Position numbers and translations under genes: made by a program. From Cunninghamella blakesleeana (Eukaryota > Mucoromycota > Mucoromycetes > Mucorales > Cunninghamellaceae): DNA of 64,000 bases. The notes beneath the pieces were generated by a model. The model was given only the letters and a program-made list of their open reading frames with translations, was not told the origin of the DNA and did no database searches. Below are positions 34,566 to 46,209 of the stretch, one piece after another; the stretch's first letter is position 1; the number at the start of each line of letters is the position of its first letter. The stretch is taken from assembly GCA_017871115.1 (NCBI GenBank), contig JAFCIZ010000007.1:1054001-1118000 (forward strand), read 5' to 3'.

Positions 34566-34913
34566 ATCATCGAGAAGAAAAAGTAAAAATGTATAATATG
34601 TTTAATAATTTATAATAGTTTTTTAAAAAAAAAGGATTAAAGAACAAGGAAATAATTTTCAAAAAAAAAAAGTGGAGTATTAAAAGAATTGGCGCGCTCA
34701 AGTGACGATTTTTTAAAAAAATCGCCGGAATTCGAATTTAGCGATCAACCCTTTTTGAACCTTTTTCTTCAAAAAAAAACTCTTTGTCTCAATCATCTTT
34801 TTTTTTTTTTACTCTTCTCATTATTTTGTATTTATTATATATAGACCTTATACATAACATATTTTATACATAGTTAAATATTTCACTATATATATATATA
34901 AATATTATTACAT
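34566..34913. promoter_or_regulatory. Shared head-to-head promoter of cyclin and myosin V genes
   Basis: 348 nt between two divergent starts. The left-centre part is unusually GC-containing for this window. It has TTGGCGCGC (34689-34697, E2F/MBF-like), TGACG (34703-34707, CRE-like half site), an inverted repeat CGATTTTTT (34706-34714) / AAAAAATCG (34716-34724), and the palindrome AATTCGAATT (34729-34738). Right of this lie pyrimidine-rich DNA and a TA run before the myosin start. Factor identities are inferred from generic motifs. Confidence 0.5.
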
Positions 34914-36985
34914 ATGTCTACCATTACAGCAATTCCGGCTGTTGATGTTTTCACCAAGGGAACAAAAGCGTGGTTTACTGATGATAAAGAAGCCTGGGTT
35001 TCTGCGACTTGCGTTTCAAATGAATCATCCGGTGATACAGTAAAGCTTGTATTTGAAGGTGATGCTGACCAAAAAGTAAGGATAATAGTAAAAAAAGAAA
35101 AAAAATAACTCGTACCTGGTTTTATTTTTTGTGTTTTTATTTATTTTATATTAATTTTCCCTTTTTATTTTATTTTATTTTATTTTAAAATATAAACTAT
35201 TTAGGAATATATTTTTGAAAGTACACTTACAGATATTCAAAAAAACAATGGTGCTGAACTTCCCCCTTTAAGAAATCCACCAAAGTTAGAATTTAATGAT
35301 GATTTGACCAACTTAAGTTATCTCAATGAACCTGGCGGTAAAAGAAAAATAAAATAAACTTGAGTAAAACTTTTTAATTAGTATGAAACAAAAATGTAAC
35401 CTTATATGCTCTATAATATTTTTCTTCTTTTTTCATGTATTAAATATAGTATTAAATACTATCAGAACAAGATATATGCAGCGTTTGATTTATACTTATT
35501 CTGGTATCGTTTTAATTGCTGTAAATCCCTTTGATCGTGTTGCTTTATATGATCCTGATATCGTTCAACAGTATTCTGGAAAAAGACGAGGAGAGTTAGA
35601 GCCACATTTATTTGCTATTGCTGAAGATGCTTATCGTTGTATGATCCGTGAACAAACGAATCAAACTATTGTTGTATCAGGTGAAAGGTAATTTAATTTT
35701 TTAGTTCAATTTATAATATTTTTATTTTTCTTAAAAAAAAAGTGTCCAAAGAATATGTAAACGTTTCATATTTATTTATATATATAATGTAATATATAGT
35801 GGTGCTGGTAAAACTGTTAGTGCTAAATATATTATGCGTTACTTTGCTACTGCTGATGATCAAGATTCTACTGGAAAGAAAAAAAAAACAGATGGTTCAA
35901 TGACAGAAGTAGAAGAACAAATATTAGGTATATGCTTGATTTATATATTGTTAAAAAAATTTTTTTATGCTCTTTTAATAATTATTAAAATTTTTATTTT
36001 ACTTTTAAACTGCCCAATATTTTTAATATAGCAACCAATCCTATTATGGAAGCTTTTGGTAACGCTAAAACCACTAGGAACGATAACAGTTCTCGTTTTG
36101 GTAAATACATTGAAATACAATTTGATGATGGTGCAAATATTATTGGTGCCAAGATCAGAACATATCTTTTGGAACGATCACGTCTTATTTTTCAACCTGA
36201 AACTGAACGTAATTATCATATTTTTTACCAGGTAAAAATTTAATATTTAAAAAGAAAAAAAAAACCATTTTAATAAGAAAATCTTAATTTTGCTGATTTC
36301 GAATTTTTTTTAAAGTTATGTGCAGGAGCTCCATCATCAGAAAAGAAAAAGTTTGAACTCAGTAATTATAGCGATTTTCACTACCTTAATCAAAGTGGGA
36401 CTGGTACTATACCTGGTGTAAACGATTCAGATGAATTTGAAGTGACACAAAGGGCATTATCAACAGTTGGACTTTCTGTAGAGTTACAATGGAAAATTTT
36501 TCAAATATTGGCTGCATTATTACATCTAGGTAATATTCAAATTACAGGCCGTGGTGATGCCATGTTATCGGAAACTGATCAAGCTTTATTGACAGCTACT
36601 CGCTTACTTGGTATAAAAACATCGGAATTCAGAAAATGGATTGTTAGAAAACAAATTATTACCCGTTCAGAAAAAATTGTCACCAATCTCACTCCTACTC
36701 AAGCAATTGTCGTTAAAGATTCCGTGGCAAAATACATTTATTCTAATTTATTCGATTGGCTTGTTGGTGTTATCAATGACAGTTTGTCTTGTAGTGACCC
36801 AAATATCGTGGCTACTTTTATTGGTGTTCTTGATATTTATGGTTTTGAACATTTCAAGAAAAATTCTTTTGAACAGTTTTGTATCAACTATGCTAATGAA
36901 AAACTCCAACAACAGGTAACCTATTTTTTTTTACAACAATAATTTCTTTTTTCTATAACTGTTATGTATATATATTTTTGTATCT

Positions 36986-37028
<43 letters not shown>

Positions 37029-40000
37029 ATATGTATATCAATACAGTTTAATCAACATGTTTTTAAATTGGAACAAGAGGAGTATTTAAGGGAAGAAATC
37101 AATTGGACATTTATTGAATTTAGTGATAATCAAAAATGTATTGAATTAATTGAAGGAAAGCTTGGTATTCTATCATTATTGGATGAAGTATGTTTATAAA
37201 AAGATTCTGGAGAATTCATTATTTGTATAATACTATATAAAACTAACCATAATCATCGTTATCATTTATTATTTTAGGAATCTCGTTTACCTGCTGGTAC
37301 TGATCAAGGATTTACCCAAAAATTATACACCAACTTTGATAAACCTGACTTTAAAAATTATTTCAAGAAACCTAGATTTTCTAACAATGCCTTTACAATT
37401 GCTCATTATGCACATGATGTACAATATGAAGCTGAAAACTTTTTGGATAAAAACAAGGATTCAGTACCTGATGAACATATGTCTTTATTACAATCTACAG
37501 AATTTGAATTTTTGAAAGAAGTCATAGATAAAGCAGCAGAAGCTGCCGCTGTAGCAGCTGTAAGCAAAAATAATACATACAATAAAAATAATGATAAAAG
37601 TGATAATAATATGAGTATGCATTTATTACAATAATTGACTTCGACTTTTATTTTTCTATATGATTTTTATTAATACTAGCCTCCAGTTAACAAGCGTATG
37701 AGTATGATTGTAAGAAAACCCACGCTTGGTTCTATATTCAAGGTAAGTATTGGTTATTATTATTATTATTATTGTATATTAAAATAATATAAAGACGATG
37801 AAGGATATTAATACATTATTTTTTAATTGTCATACATATATGTACATATTTATTTGTAATGTATTAGCTCTCCTTAATTAATTTGATGGAAACTATTGGA
37901 AATACCAACGTACACTATATTCGTTGTATTAAACCTAATGAAGCTAAAGTTGCATGGGAATTTGAAGCAAATATGGTTTTATCACAATTGCGTGCCTGTG
38001 GTGTTTTAGAAACAATTCGAATCAGTTGTGCTGGGTATCCATCAAGATGGACATTTGAAGAATTTGCTGATCGCTACTATGCTTTGGTATCATCAAAACA
38101 TTGGGATTCAAAATCATCTACTGATGTACGTGAATTATGTTCTACTATATTGAACCAATCTATTCATGAAGAAGATAAATATCAAGTTGGTACAACAAAA
38201 ATATTCTTCCGTGCCGGTCAGGTAAAAAATAAAATAAAATAAATAAATAAATTGAATGTAGTATTATTATTTATTTTATATAGAAAGCTGAAAATGATAC
38301 ACATTTATTAAATTGTTTTTTTTTATACTTTTTTATCTCTCACTTTTTTTCTATAGCTTGCCTACCTTGAAAAATTACGTTCAGATAGATATGATGCATG
38401 TGCTGTATTACTTCAAAAACATATGCGCCGTTATATTTATCGTGTTAAATATGTTCGTATTAAAGAACTCACTCTTCGACTACAGTGTATTGCTCGTCGT
38501 AAATTAGCTGAAGCTAAACTCAAATCCCTTCAAGAAGAAAAAGCAGCTATTGTCATTCAAAATCAATGGCGCCGTTATAATACTCGTAAAGAATTTTTAT
38601 TCAAGAAGGAATTTATTTTAAAACTTCAAACAGGTAATATATAGATACATACATGTATAGTTACTTTTATTTATTTATTTTGAAAGTAAGTACTAATTGG
38701 AATCTATAAATACTAATAATTATTAACTAGGTGTTCGTGGTTACCTTGCTCGACGTGATTTTTCAAGTGTAAGAGAAAATTTGGCTGCTACCCAAATACA
38801 ATGCCTTGTCAGAGGATGGTAATGAATAAAATAAGATAAAACTAAACAAAATAAAATAAAGCAAGATAAAATGAGATAAAAATATAAATACGCATATAAA
38901 ACGTAAATGGAACTGATATAGTTAATTAATGCGTTGTTATATTAATTCAGGTTTGCTCGTCGACATATCAAAAATCAATTACAGCATGTTGTCAAACTGC
39001 AATCTCATATTCGTAGACGTGTTGCTCGTAAAAAGATGATGGGATTAAGAGTAGAAGCAAGATCAGCAAGTCATTTTAAGGAAGTGAATTACAAATTAGA
39101 AAGTAAAGTCGTAGAATTAACTCAAACTATAACAACAGTAAGTGGAGAAAAGAAGGTATTGCATGACCGTGTGACGCAATTAGAGAGTCAACTCAAGTCA
39201 TCAGCTGATAGATATGAAAAATTAGAACGAAAAACTAAAGATATGGAATTAAGATTACAACTTCCAACTGTACCTAAAGAGGAGTGGGATATTTTAGTGT
39301 CAGAACGTGATAGTTTGCTTAAAGAAAATCAATCCTATTCAATCAAATTGGATAATCAAGGACGTGAATTAAACAAATTAACAGAAAGTCTTAATGCGGA
39401 AAAGGAAAACAATATCAAATTACAAGCATTGCTCGAAGAAGCTCAGCAACAAAACGCTACAGCAGTAGATGCAGCTGAAGTAGCAGAATTGAAAAATCAA
39501 ATTGTTGGGCTTAAATCTCAATTGGCTCAAGTCATGAATGCTCCTCGTCGTCAACAGTCTAATACTAATCTCCGTGGTCTCTCACCTGGTGCTAATGGTG
39601 CTGCATTCCGAGACCCATCTGTCTCTCCTGGACCTCGTACATTATCCAATTCCCCCATGAAACCTCTAGATACCAAGGATCATCATAACAACGCTCGTCA
39701 ACGCAGTCGTTCTCCTAATGGACTTGTGAATCGTAGAGCTAGACGTAATAGTGAAGCGGATGTTGTTGATAGCAGACCAAAGACTTCAATTGATAATTTA
39801 AGGAAAGCAGAACAATTATCGAAAAATCCTAGACCTACCTCTATGGCATTCTTTGGTAATTTATTAGGTAGCAAAGCTGGTGCATCATTAGAAGGTCTTG
39901 ATGGCGATCCAGAAGAAGCGGTAAAAAAAGAAAAAGAAAAAGAAAATAACATAAACAGTTGACTTATTGATTTCTCCTATTTTTTTCCTACTTTTCCCCT

Positions 40001-41776
40001 TTATATAAATTAGATTCATAATATATTACAAAATGAAGATAGTCTTCATGATGAAGTACTAGAAGGATTAATTAAAACACTTAAAATGCCGTTACCTAAT
40101 CTTCAAAACCCACCATCTCCAAAAGAAGTCTTTTTCCCTGCTCATATTATAAGTATCATCGTTTCAGAAATGTGGAAGCTTGGTTATATGGATGAATCAG
40201 AACGTCTTTTATTCTCAGTCATGGATACTATTCAAAAGCAATGTTTGGTAAAGTGAAATAGCATTTTTAAAATAATATATGTTAATACACTATATAAAAT
40301 AAGGTAGATAATTTGGCGTTTTATTTATTTTACTGTATATATTTTATTTTTAAAAATAATACAGAGTTTTACTGGTGAAGAAGCTACTGTTCCATGTGCA
40401 TTTTGGTTAACCAATGTCCATGAATTATTGTCCTTAGTATGCCACTCAGAACAAGTGTTAGAGCATGATATGAAAGGAAATAAAGGATGGAACGAATTTG
40501 AAAAATTAATGGCCACCATTAAATTTGAGATGCAATGTTTGGAAGATAATATTTTCCATGCTTGGATGAAAGAAGCTAAAAAACGACTTTCTAAAATGGT
40601 TGTACCTTCTGTTATTGAAAATCAATCTTTACCTGGATTTGTAACAGCCGAAAGTAGTCGATTCTTCAACAAATTCCTAAGTGGCAACAATCAACCCAGT
40701 TATTCCATGGATGATTTATTAAACTTTTTGAATAAATTGGATAGAACAATGAAATGTTATTATTTGGAACAATCTGTATCCACTCAAATCTTAACTGAAA
40801 TTTTGAAGATGATTGGTGTATCAGCTTTCAATGATCTTTTGATGCGTAAAAACTTTTCTTCTTGGAAACGAGGTAAATAAAAATAATCATATACCTTTTT
40901 TTAAGACAAAAAAAAAAGAATTAAAAAAAAGGAAACTGAAAAATGAATTGATCTAATTATCAATCTATTTACTTTTTTTTTTTATTTACATAGCTATGCA
41001 AATTCAATATAATATTACTCGAATTGAAGAATGGTGTAAGAGTCATGATATTCCTGAGGGAACTCTTCAATTAGAACACTTGATGCAATCAACTAAATTA
41101 TTACAATTAAAGAAGGTACATATATATATATATATAGTAATAGAAGAAATATAAATTTATATTTTACTCATTATTGTGTTTCTTTTACTATTACTATTAT
41201 TATTATTCTACAGAATACATTGGAAGATATTGATAATATCTATGATGTTTGTTGGATTCTTTCACCTACTCAAATTCAAAAATTGATTACCAATTATCTT
41301 GTCGCTGATTATGAAGTAAGTTATTAACTACGATACATATTTATATGAGAAATGCAAAAAAATTGCATATATATTTAATAAATCTTTTACTGATATATAT
41401 TATATTTATATGTATATGAAAAAATTAGAGCCCGATTAGCCAGGTGATTCAAAAAGCAGTAGCAGATCATATTGTTAGTGGGGATCAAAGCGATGTTTTA
41501 TTATTAGATTCTGTAGCTATTGACGATACTACTAATCCTTTTGAAATACCAATTCCTCGAGATACTAAAGCGCAAAAGTATTTACCATCATGGGTAAGTT
41601 GATTGGTTTATTAATGTTTTTATAGATATTTATAAATACTTTTAAGGCATTTTAATTAACTTACTATTTATTTATATTTGCATATTTAGCTCAATTTACA
41701 ACGCCTTAGAAGATTAACTATATTACTAGACTCTACTTTAACTGATCAAAGTGCTATTGAGAAAGTGGTTGCTTAA
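34914..41776 (+). CDS. MYO2: Class V myosin heavy chain
   Basis: Actin motor that carries secretory vesicles, vacuoles and other cargo to growth sites. Nineteen exons, 34914-35075 through 41690-41776, sum to 1617 aa with every phase closing. The motor domain shows SGESGAGKT (P-loop, split by an intron at 35687/35800), switch [14 protein letters not shown], switch [22 protein letters not shown] and the actin-cleft/relay segment [14 protein letters not shown]. Six IQ motifs follow (38357-39030; for example [16 protein letters not shown] and [15 protein letters not shown]). A short coiled coil comes next (39060-39530), then a Ser/Arg-rich linker, and the globular DIL cargo domain (40014-41776, with [17 protein letters not shown] and [20 protein letters not shown]). 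The start fits the SH3-like N-terminal subdomain ([17 protein letters not shown]). Confidence 0.97.
36988..37026 (+). repeat. 39-nt poly-T run inside a myosin V intron
   Basis: An uninterrupted T run of 39 within the intron between the exons ending at 36915 and starting at 37047. It extends to about 20 nt before the acceptor and would serve as an extreme polypyrimidine tract. The exact length may be uncertain from sequencing. Confidence 0.9.
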
Positions 41777-42143
41777 TTTGAATCTTTTTATTGATATTAT
41801 CTATTTATTTATTATTTCTTTTTGTTCTTGTTTTATATATTTAACAGTATCTCCCTATAGTATATTGATTTATATTGTTTATTATTTTATATCATATTTA
41901 TTTTATTTTATTTATATATATTAAGTTTGTATTAAAAATGTTATTTTTCAAATTCCATTTTAGAAAGCACCATTTTATTTTATTTTATTTTTTTAAAAAA
42001 ATTGTAGAAAGAAAAAAATTATATATATTTACAAAAGCAATGATGAATAAGTGATATGCATAATTAATATATCATGTTGAGTAGATGAAGTACGTATAAA
42101 TAATATGAAAAAAAAAATATAAATTAAAATAGTATATTTAAAA
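41777..42143. other. Convergent intergenic spacer
   Basis: 367 nt of 3' UTR-like A/T sequence between the myosin V and Alb1-like genes, with a T7-A7 tract near 41990-42002. Nothing else seen. Confidence 0.5.
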
Positions 42144-42808
42144 TTAATAAACACCCATTAATGTTGTACCTGGGCCAGAAGCAGAAGCAGCTAATATTTC
42201 TTCAGGGATCTCTACTACAACTCTTCTTCTTTCAGGAGCTAAAGCAACAGCATCTATTTTAGCCATTTTAAAAAAGGTGAAAAATAGAAAGAGATTTAAT
42301 ATGTCAAAATTTTCAATGATACGCTCATTTTTATTTTATTTTATTTGAAAGAATCATTTATAAATATTTATATTACCTTTCATTTCTTCTTCCATTTCAA
42401 TATAACCTTTACTAGCTAATAATTTCTTTTCCTATATATATATTATGTATTGAGTATATTAAATACATATTCCATAAGTTAATCCATATAAAACTATCCT
42501 TAATCATATTTTCCAATATTTTTTATACGATCTTCAAGTTCTTACATTACGGATTGCCTTTTCTAAATGTTTTTGCTTCTTTTTTGATAATACTTTAACT
42601 GATAAAACAGTGGGGGAACCTTTAGTTCTTGCTCTTTTAGCTTTAAGTAATCGACTTCTTTTTTCATTAGAAATACCCTTTGCTGTAAAAAATTTTAAAT
42701 GAATGGTATATAAATATATGCTCTTGTATTCTTTTTTTGCAATATTTAAAATAATATATATATATATACGCATTTACCTTTATTAAGATTACTTTTGCCA
42801 GCAGTCAT
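42144..42808 (-). CDS. ALB1: Alb1-like 60S ribosome biogenesis factor
   Basis: Four exons: 42808-42778, 42682-42546, 42431-42377 and 42253-42144, giving 110 aa, shorter than yeast Alb1 (about 175). The order of features fits Alb1, the shuttling partner of Arx1 on late pre-60S particles. A basic N-terminus (KRSRLLKAKRARTKG) is followed by a VLSVKVLSKKKQKHLEKAIRN block corresponding to the Alb1 LSKKxxKKxExN helix. Then come KKLLASKGYIEMEEEMKD and a C-terminal GPGTTLMGVY matching the family's terminal GTTL motif. The similarity is short, so assignment is probable rather than certain. It is head-to-head with ZPR1 across 216 nt. Confidence 0.72.
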
Positions 42809-43024
42809 TATTAATGAATATAATTGATAAAAATTGAATAAAAAAAAGAAAGTGAAAAAAATTGCCAGAATAAACTCGAATCTTTGAGGTTTTTCAAAAA
42901 AAATTAAAAGTGGCTTTGTTTTTTAAGTTCCGCATTAAAACTATAAAACTTTGGTTTTTCAACTTTTCCTTTCTATTTTTTAAACTCTAATATTATTTTA
43001 TATTAAATATATATATATATTAAA
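42809..43024. promoter_or_regulatory. Compact bidirectional promoter, Alb1-like / ZPR1
   Basis: Only 216 nt separate the two divergent start codons. It contains A/T tracts, a CGCATTAAAACTATAAAAC stretch with a TATAAA box oriented toward ZPR1, and a TTCAACTTTTCC pyrimidine-rich tract before the ZPR1 leader. The two genes act in ribosome maturation and elongation-factor folding respectively, so co-expression is plausible. Confidence 0.5.
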
Positions 43025-44595
43025 ATGGCACAACAAACTGAACAAGAACCTATCTTTGTGGATCTTCATGATAATAGTAAACCTACTGAAATTGAAAGTC
43101 TTTGTATGAAATGTCAAGAAATGGGAACGACGCGTTTTCTTTTTACCAAGATTCCCCATTTCAAGTAAATAAATATATAATAAGAGAAGCCATATTAGTA
43201 ATACAAGTATGTTAATCCACTTTTTCATTCTCTTCTTTTCTTTTTTAAAAAAATGAATAAATTAATAAATAACTATCAATAGAGAAATTATTGTAATGGC
43301 TTTTGAATGCCCTCACTGTGGATTTCGTAATAATGAACTTCAAAGTGCTGGTGCTTTTAATGAAAAAGGACAAACTGTTAGTTGCAAAATAAAGGGTAGT
43401 CAGGTAAGATTAGACATTATATTCTATTTTCATAAATTTAAACATGTTAAAAAAAATAGTAAGTTTTAATATGTATCCTATTTTTTTTTATAATATTATA
43501 ATTATTGTTATTTAAAAATAGGATTTAGATCGTCAATTAGTAAAATCAGACTTTGCTTCTGTCAAATTTGAAGAAATTGATGTAGAAATTCCAGCTAATA
43601 ATAGACGTGGTTTATTAACAACAGTGGAAGGATTAGTTGGAAATGCTGTAGAAGATTTATCACAAGGGCAGGCTGTTCGTAAGCATATGGATGAAGATTT
43701 ATACAACAAAATTCAAGCTATTATTGATACTCTGGAATCTTATCGTGAAGGAGAAAAAGAATTTACGTTAACTATTGATGATCCATCTGGCAATTCTTAC
43801 ATTGAAAATCGTTGTTTACCTGCTCAAGATCCTCAATTAACTCTTCGATGGTACATCCGTACACCTGAACAAAACACAGCTTTAGGTTTATCTAATGGCC
43901 AATCAGCAGCAGATCAAGCATTAGCTAGTACAAACGGAGAAAAAGAAAAGAAAGAAGATGAAAATGAAGAAGAAGAAGAGCCATCAGAAGTATTGACCTT
44001 CCCAGCTAATTGCTCACACTGTAATGCACCTAGTGAAACCAACATGCATGTAATAGACATTCCTCATTTTAAAGAAGTGGTTATTATGGCAACTAATTGT
44101 GAACATTGTGGTTACAAAAATAATGAAGTGAAAGCAGGTGGACCTATCTCAGAAAAAGGAAAACGTATTACTTTAAAGATTACCGACGTAGAAGATTTAT
44201 CAAGAGATATATTAAAATCAGAAACATGTGGTTTGACTATTCCAGAAATTAATTTAGAATTAACCCCTGGTACTCTAGGTGGTCGTTTTACAACTGTAGA
44301 AGGATTATTAAGACAAGTTCATACTGAATTAGGTGAACGGGCTTTTACTCATGGTGATTCCGCTGATGTAGAATCTAGAACTAAATGGGAAAAATTCTTG
44401 TCTGACTTGGATCAAGTTGCTGATGGTCAACGTATTCCTGTTACTTTAATTATTGATGACCCTCTTGCCAATTCTTATCTTCAAAACTTATATGCTCCTG
44501 ATGATGATCCAGAAATGACTATTGAAGATTATGAACGCGATTTTGAAACGAATGAATCTTTGGGTTTAAATGATATGAAAACTGAAAATTACTAA
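43025..44595 (+). CDS. ZPR1: Zinc-finger protein ZPR1
   Basis: Eukaryotic chaperone for translation elongation factor eEF1A, conserved and essential in yeast. Three exons: 43025-43164, 43283-43403 and 43522-44595, giving 444 aa. The protein is the expected tandem duplication. The first ZPR1 module has CMKC and, across intron 1, ECPHCGFRNNEL (CX2C...CX2C), followed by IDDPSGNSYIENR. The second has CSHC...CEHCGYKNNEV, followed by IDDPLANSYLQNLYAPDDD. An acidic linker (KKEDENEEEEEPSE) joins the modules. Both repeats keep the IPHFKEV/IPHFKEI signature. All splice sites are GT-AG. Start chosen at the only in-frame Met near MAQQTEQEPIFVDLH. Confidence 0.97.
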
Positions 44596-44904
44596 TATAA
44601 AAAAAATAAGAATAATAAAAATAATTGTATAGAATAGATATATATATATATATTTATATATTTATATGTGTGTAGCTGTAGTTTTGTAGTTTTAATTAAA
44701 CGTATATTATAATAAAGTCGTATCATTTATATAAATAAACATGCTAATATGCATGATCAAGCACCAAAAACCAAAAAAAAATCGGCGTTTTAAAGCACCA
44801 AAAGTAGAAAATTCGTATATACGCTAAATTTTTTATTTACTTTTTTCTTTCCCTCTTTTTTCACGCTCCTTTTTTTTATTATTATTATTATTGGTTAACT
44901 CATT
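44596..44904. promoter_or_regulatory. ZPR1 3' flank and prefoldin 5 promoter
   Basis: 309 nt tandem spacer. It contains TA-rich sequence, a short more GC-rich block (GGCGTTTTAAAGCACCAAAA, near 44785-44805), pyrimidine-rich DNA and an ATT run directly before the prefoldin start. No gene. Confidence 0.4.
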
Positions 44905-45892
44905 ATGCCGGAACAACAACAAGTTAATCTTACAGATCTCGATCTTACATCTTTGCAACAAGTGAAAACACAATTAGAAGAAGTAATATATATAAGTTTT
45001 TTTTTTTTTGTTTCTGTTTCTATTTAACTTTTATTTCTTGATATAATTGATTTATACTATTATGTTTTTTTTTTGTTTGACAGGAAATAAGTCATCTTAC
45101 CCAATCTTATTCTAAACTTAAAGGTGTTCAAGGTAGATTTACTGATTGTGCCGATAGTGTTGATTCTTTAAAAGGCGAAAAACCAGATGGTAAAAAAAAA
45201 AAAGGATTTATTTATAGTTGATTTATTATTACTATGACTATTATTTATTATTATTCATGTCTGATATATATAATATATTCTTTATGTTTCTTAATATTAC
45301 CATTTTAGAAAAAGAAATCCTCGTACCATTAACTTCATCTATATCCTTTTTTTTATTATTATATATTCATATTGATAAACAATAATTATATTTCGAGTAT
45401 ATTTTATAATATTATTCTTAACCAACTATTTTTTTTAATAATATTATTTAATGTTAAACACCTCTATGTACCTGGAAAACTTAGTAACGTAGAAAAAGTT
45501 ATTGTAGATGTTGGTACTGGTTATTATGTTGAAAAGGTAATGAAATAAAATCAAAAAAGTAAAATAAAATAAATAATGATTACTTTGGATTAAATCATAT
45601 TGTTTTTATTTATTTATTCTTTGCTATTATTGTAGTCTGTCGATGATGCATCCAAATTCTATAATGAAAAAGTGGATTTTGTGAAGAAAAACCTTGCAAA
45701 ACTAGAAGAAAATATTACCGGAAAACAAAATAGTTTAAGAGGTAAAATAAATAAATATAAAGATGATTATATGTTTGCATTCTTTATTTCATTGCTCATT
45801 GTATTTTTTTTCGCTTTATTTTATTTATTTATTTCATAGCTATTGTTAATGTTATGCAAGATAAAATTCAAGAACAAAGCGCCAAAAAATAA
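44905..45892 (+). CDS. GIM5: Prefoldin subunit 5
   Basis: Alpha-type subunit of the heterohexameric prefoldin co-chaperone that hands nascent actin and tubulin to the CCT chaperonin. Exons: 44905-44982, 45084-45189, 45309-45340, 45462-45536, 45636-45741 and 45840-45892, giving 149 aa (human PFDN5 is 154). An N-terminal helix (SLQQVKTQLEEEISHLTQSY) and a C-terminal helix flank the beta hairpin ILVPLTSSLYVPGKL ... VIVDVGTGYYVEK, diagnostic of subunit 5. The third intron (45341-45461) has no GT-AG solution. It starts ATATCCTTT and ends AC, splitting VPLTSS from LYVPG in phase 0, as expected for a minor-spliceosome AT-AC intron. All other introns are GT-AG. Confidence 0.95.
45341..45461 (+). other. 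U12-type AT-AC intron of the prefoldin 5 gene
   Basis: The 121-nt intron begins ATATCCTTT, an exact match to the minor-spliceosome 5' splice-site consensus, and ends ...AAACAC. It contains TTCTTAAC at 45415-45422, close to the U12 branch consensus (TTCCTTAAC). That lies about 40 nt from the 3' end, farther than usual; TGTTAAAC at 45452-45459 is a weaker, too-close alternative. The boundaries are fixed by the protein: TCA TCT | CTC TAT GTA CCT restores the SSLYVPG signature in phase 0. The intron contains in-frame stops, so it cannot be retained coding sequence. Confidence 0.88.
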
Positions 45893-46209
45893 TTGCTCTT
45901 GTCATTTTATATATGTATATTTTTTTTATGAAATAAAACTTTTTTAAAACACAGCATATTTTTTGATGTTACACACTATTTTATACTTTTATTTTCTTAC
46001 CTTTCTTTCTTTTTCTTTCTTTTTCGTAATAATCATTATTTATACCTATTTTAAATAATTTATTCTTCTTTATACTCATCCCATTCCTTTAGTATTGTTA
46101 TTATTATTGTTTTTTTTCATTTTCTTTTTTTTTTTTCATTATTACTTTTCTTTTTCTTACTGCCTTTTCATTCCTTTCGGTAAAATAGAATCATATTCAT
46201 TTTATTACG
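45893..46209. promoter_or_regulatory. CT-rich promoter of the formin gene
   Basis: 317 nt. The prefoldin 3' UTR is followed by a long pyrimidine-rich region (CTTTCTTTCTTTTTC repeats, 45998-46026 and 46110-46180), a likely core promoter for the downstream formin. No gene. Confidence 0.45.

Noticed and set aside
45323..45461. Ordinary GT-AG intron for the prefoldin 5 gap (GT at 45323, AG near 45396)
   Set aside because: It would delete the conserved PLTSS and lead into in-frame stops before LYVPG; only the AT-AC boundaries restore the family signature.
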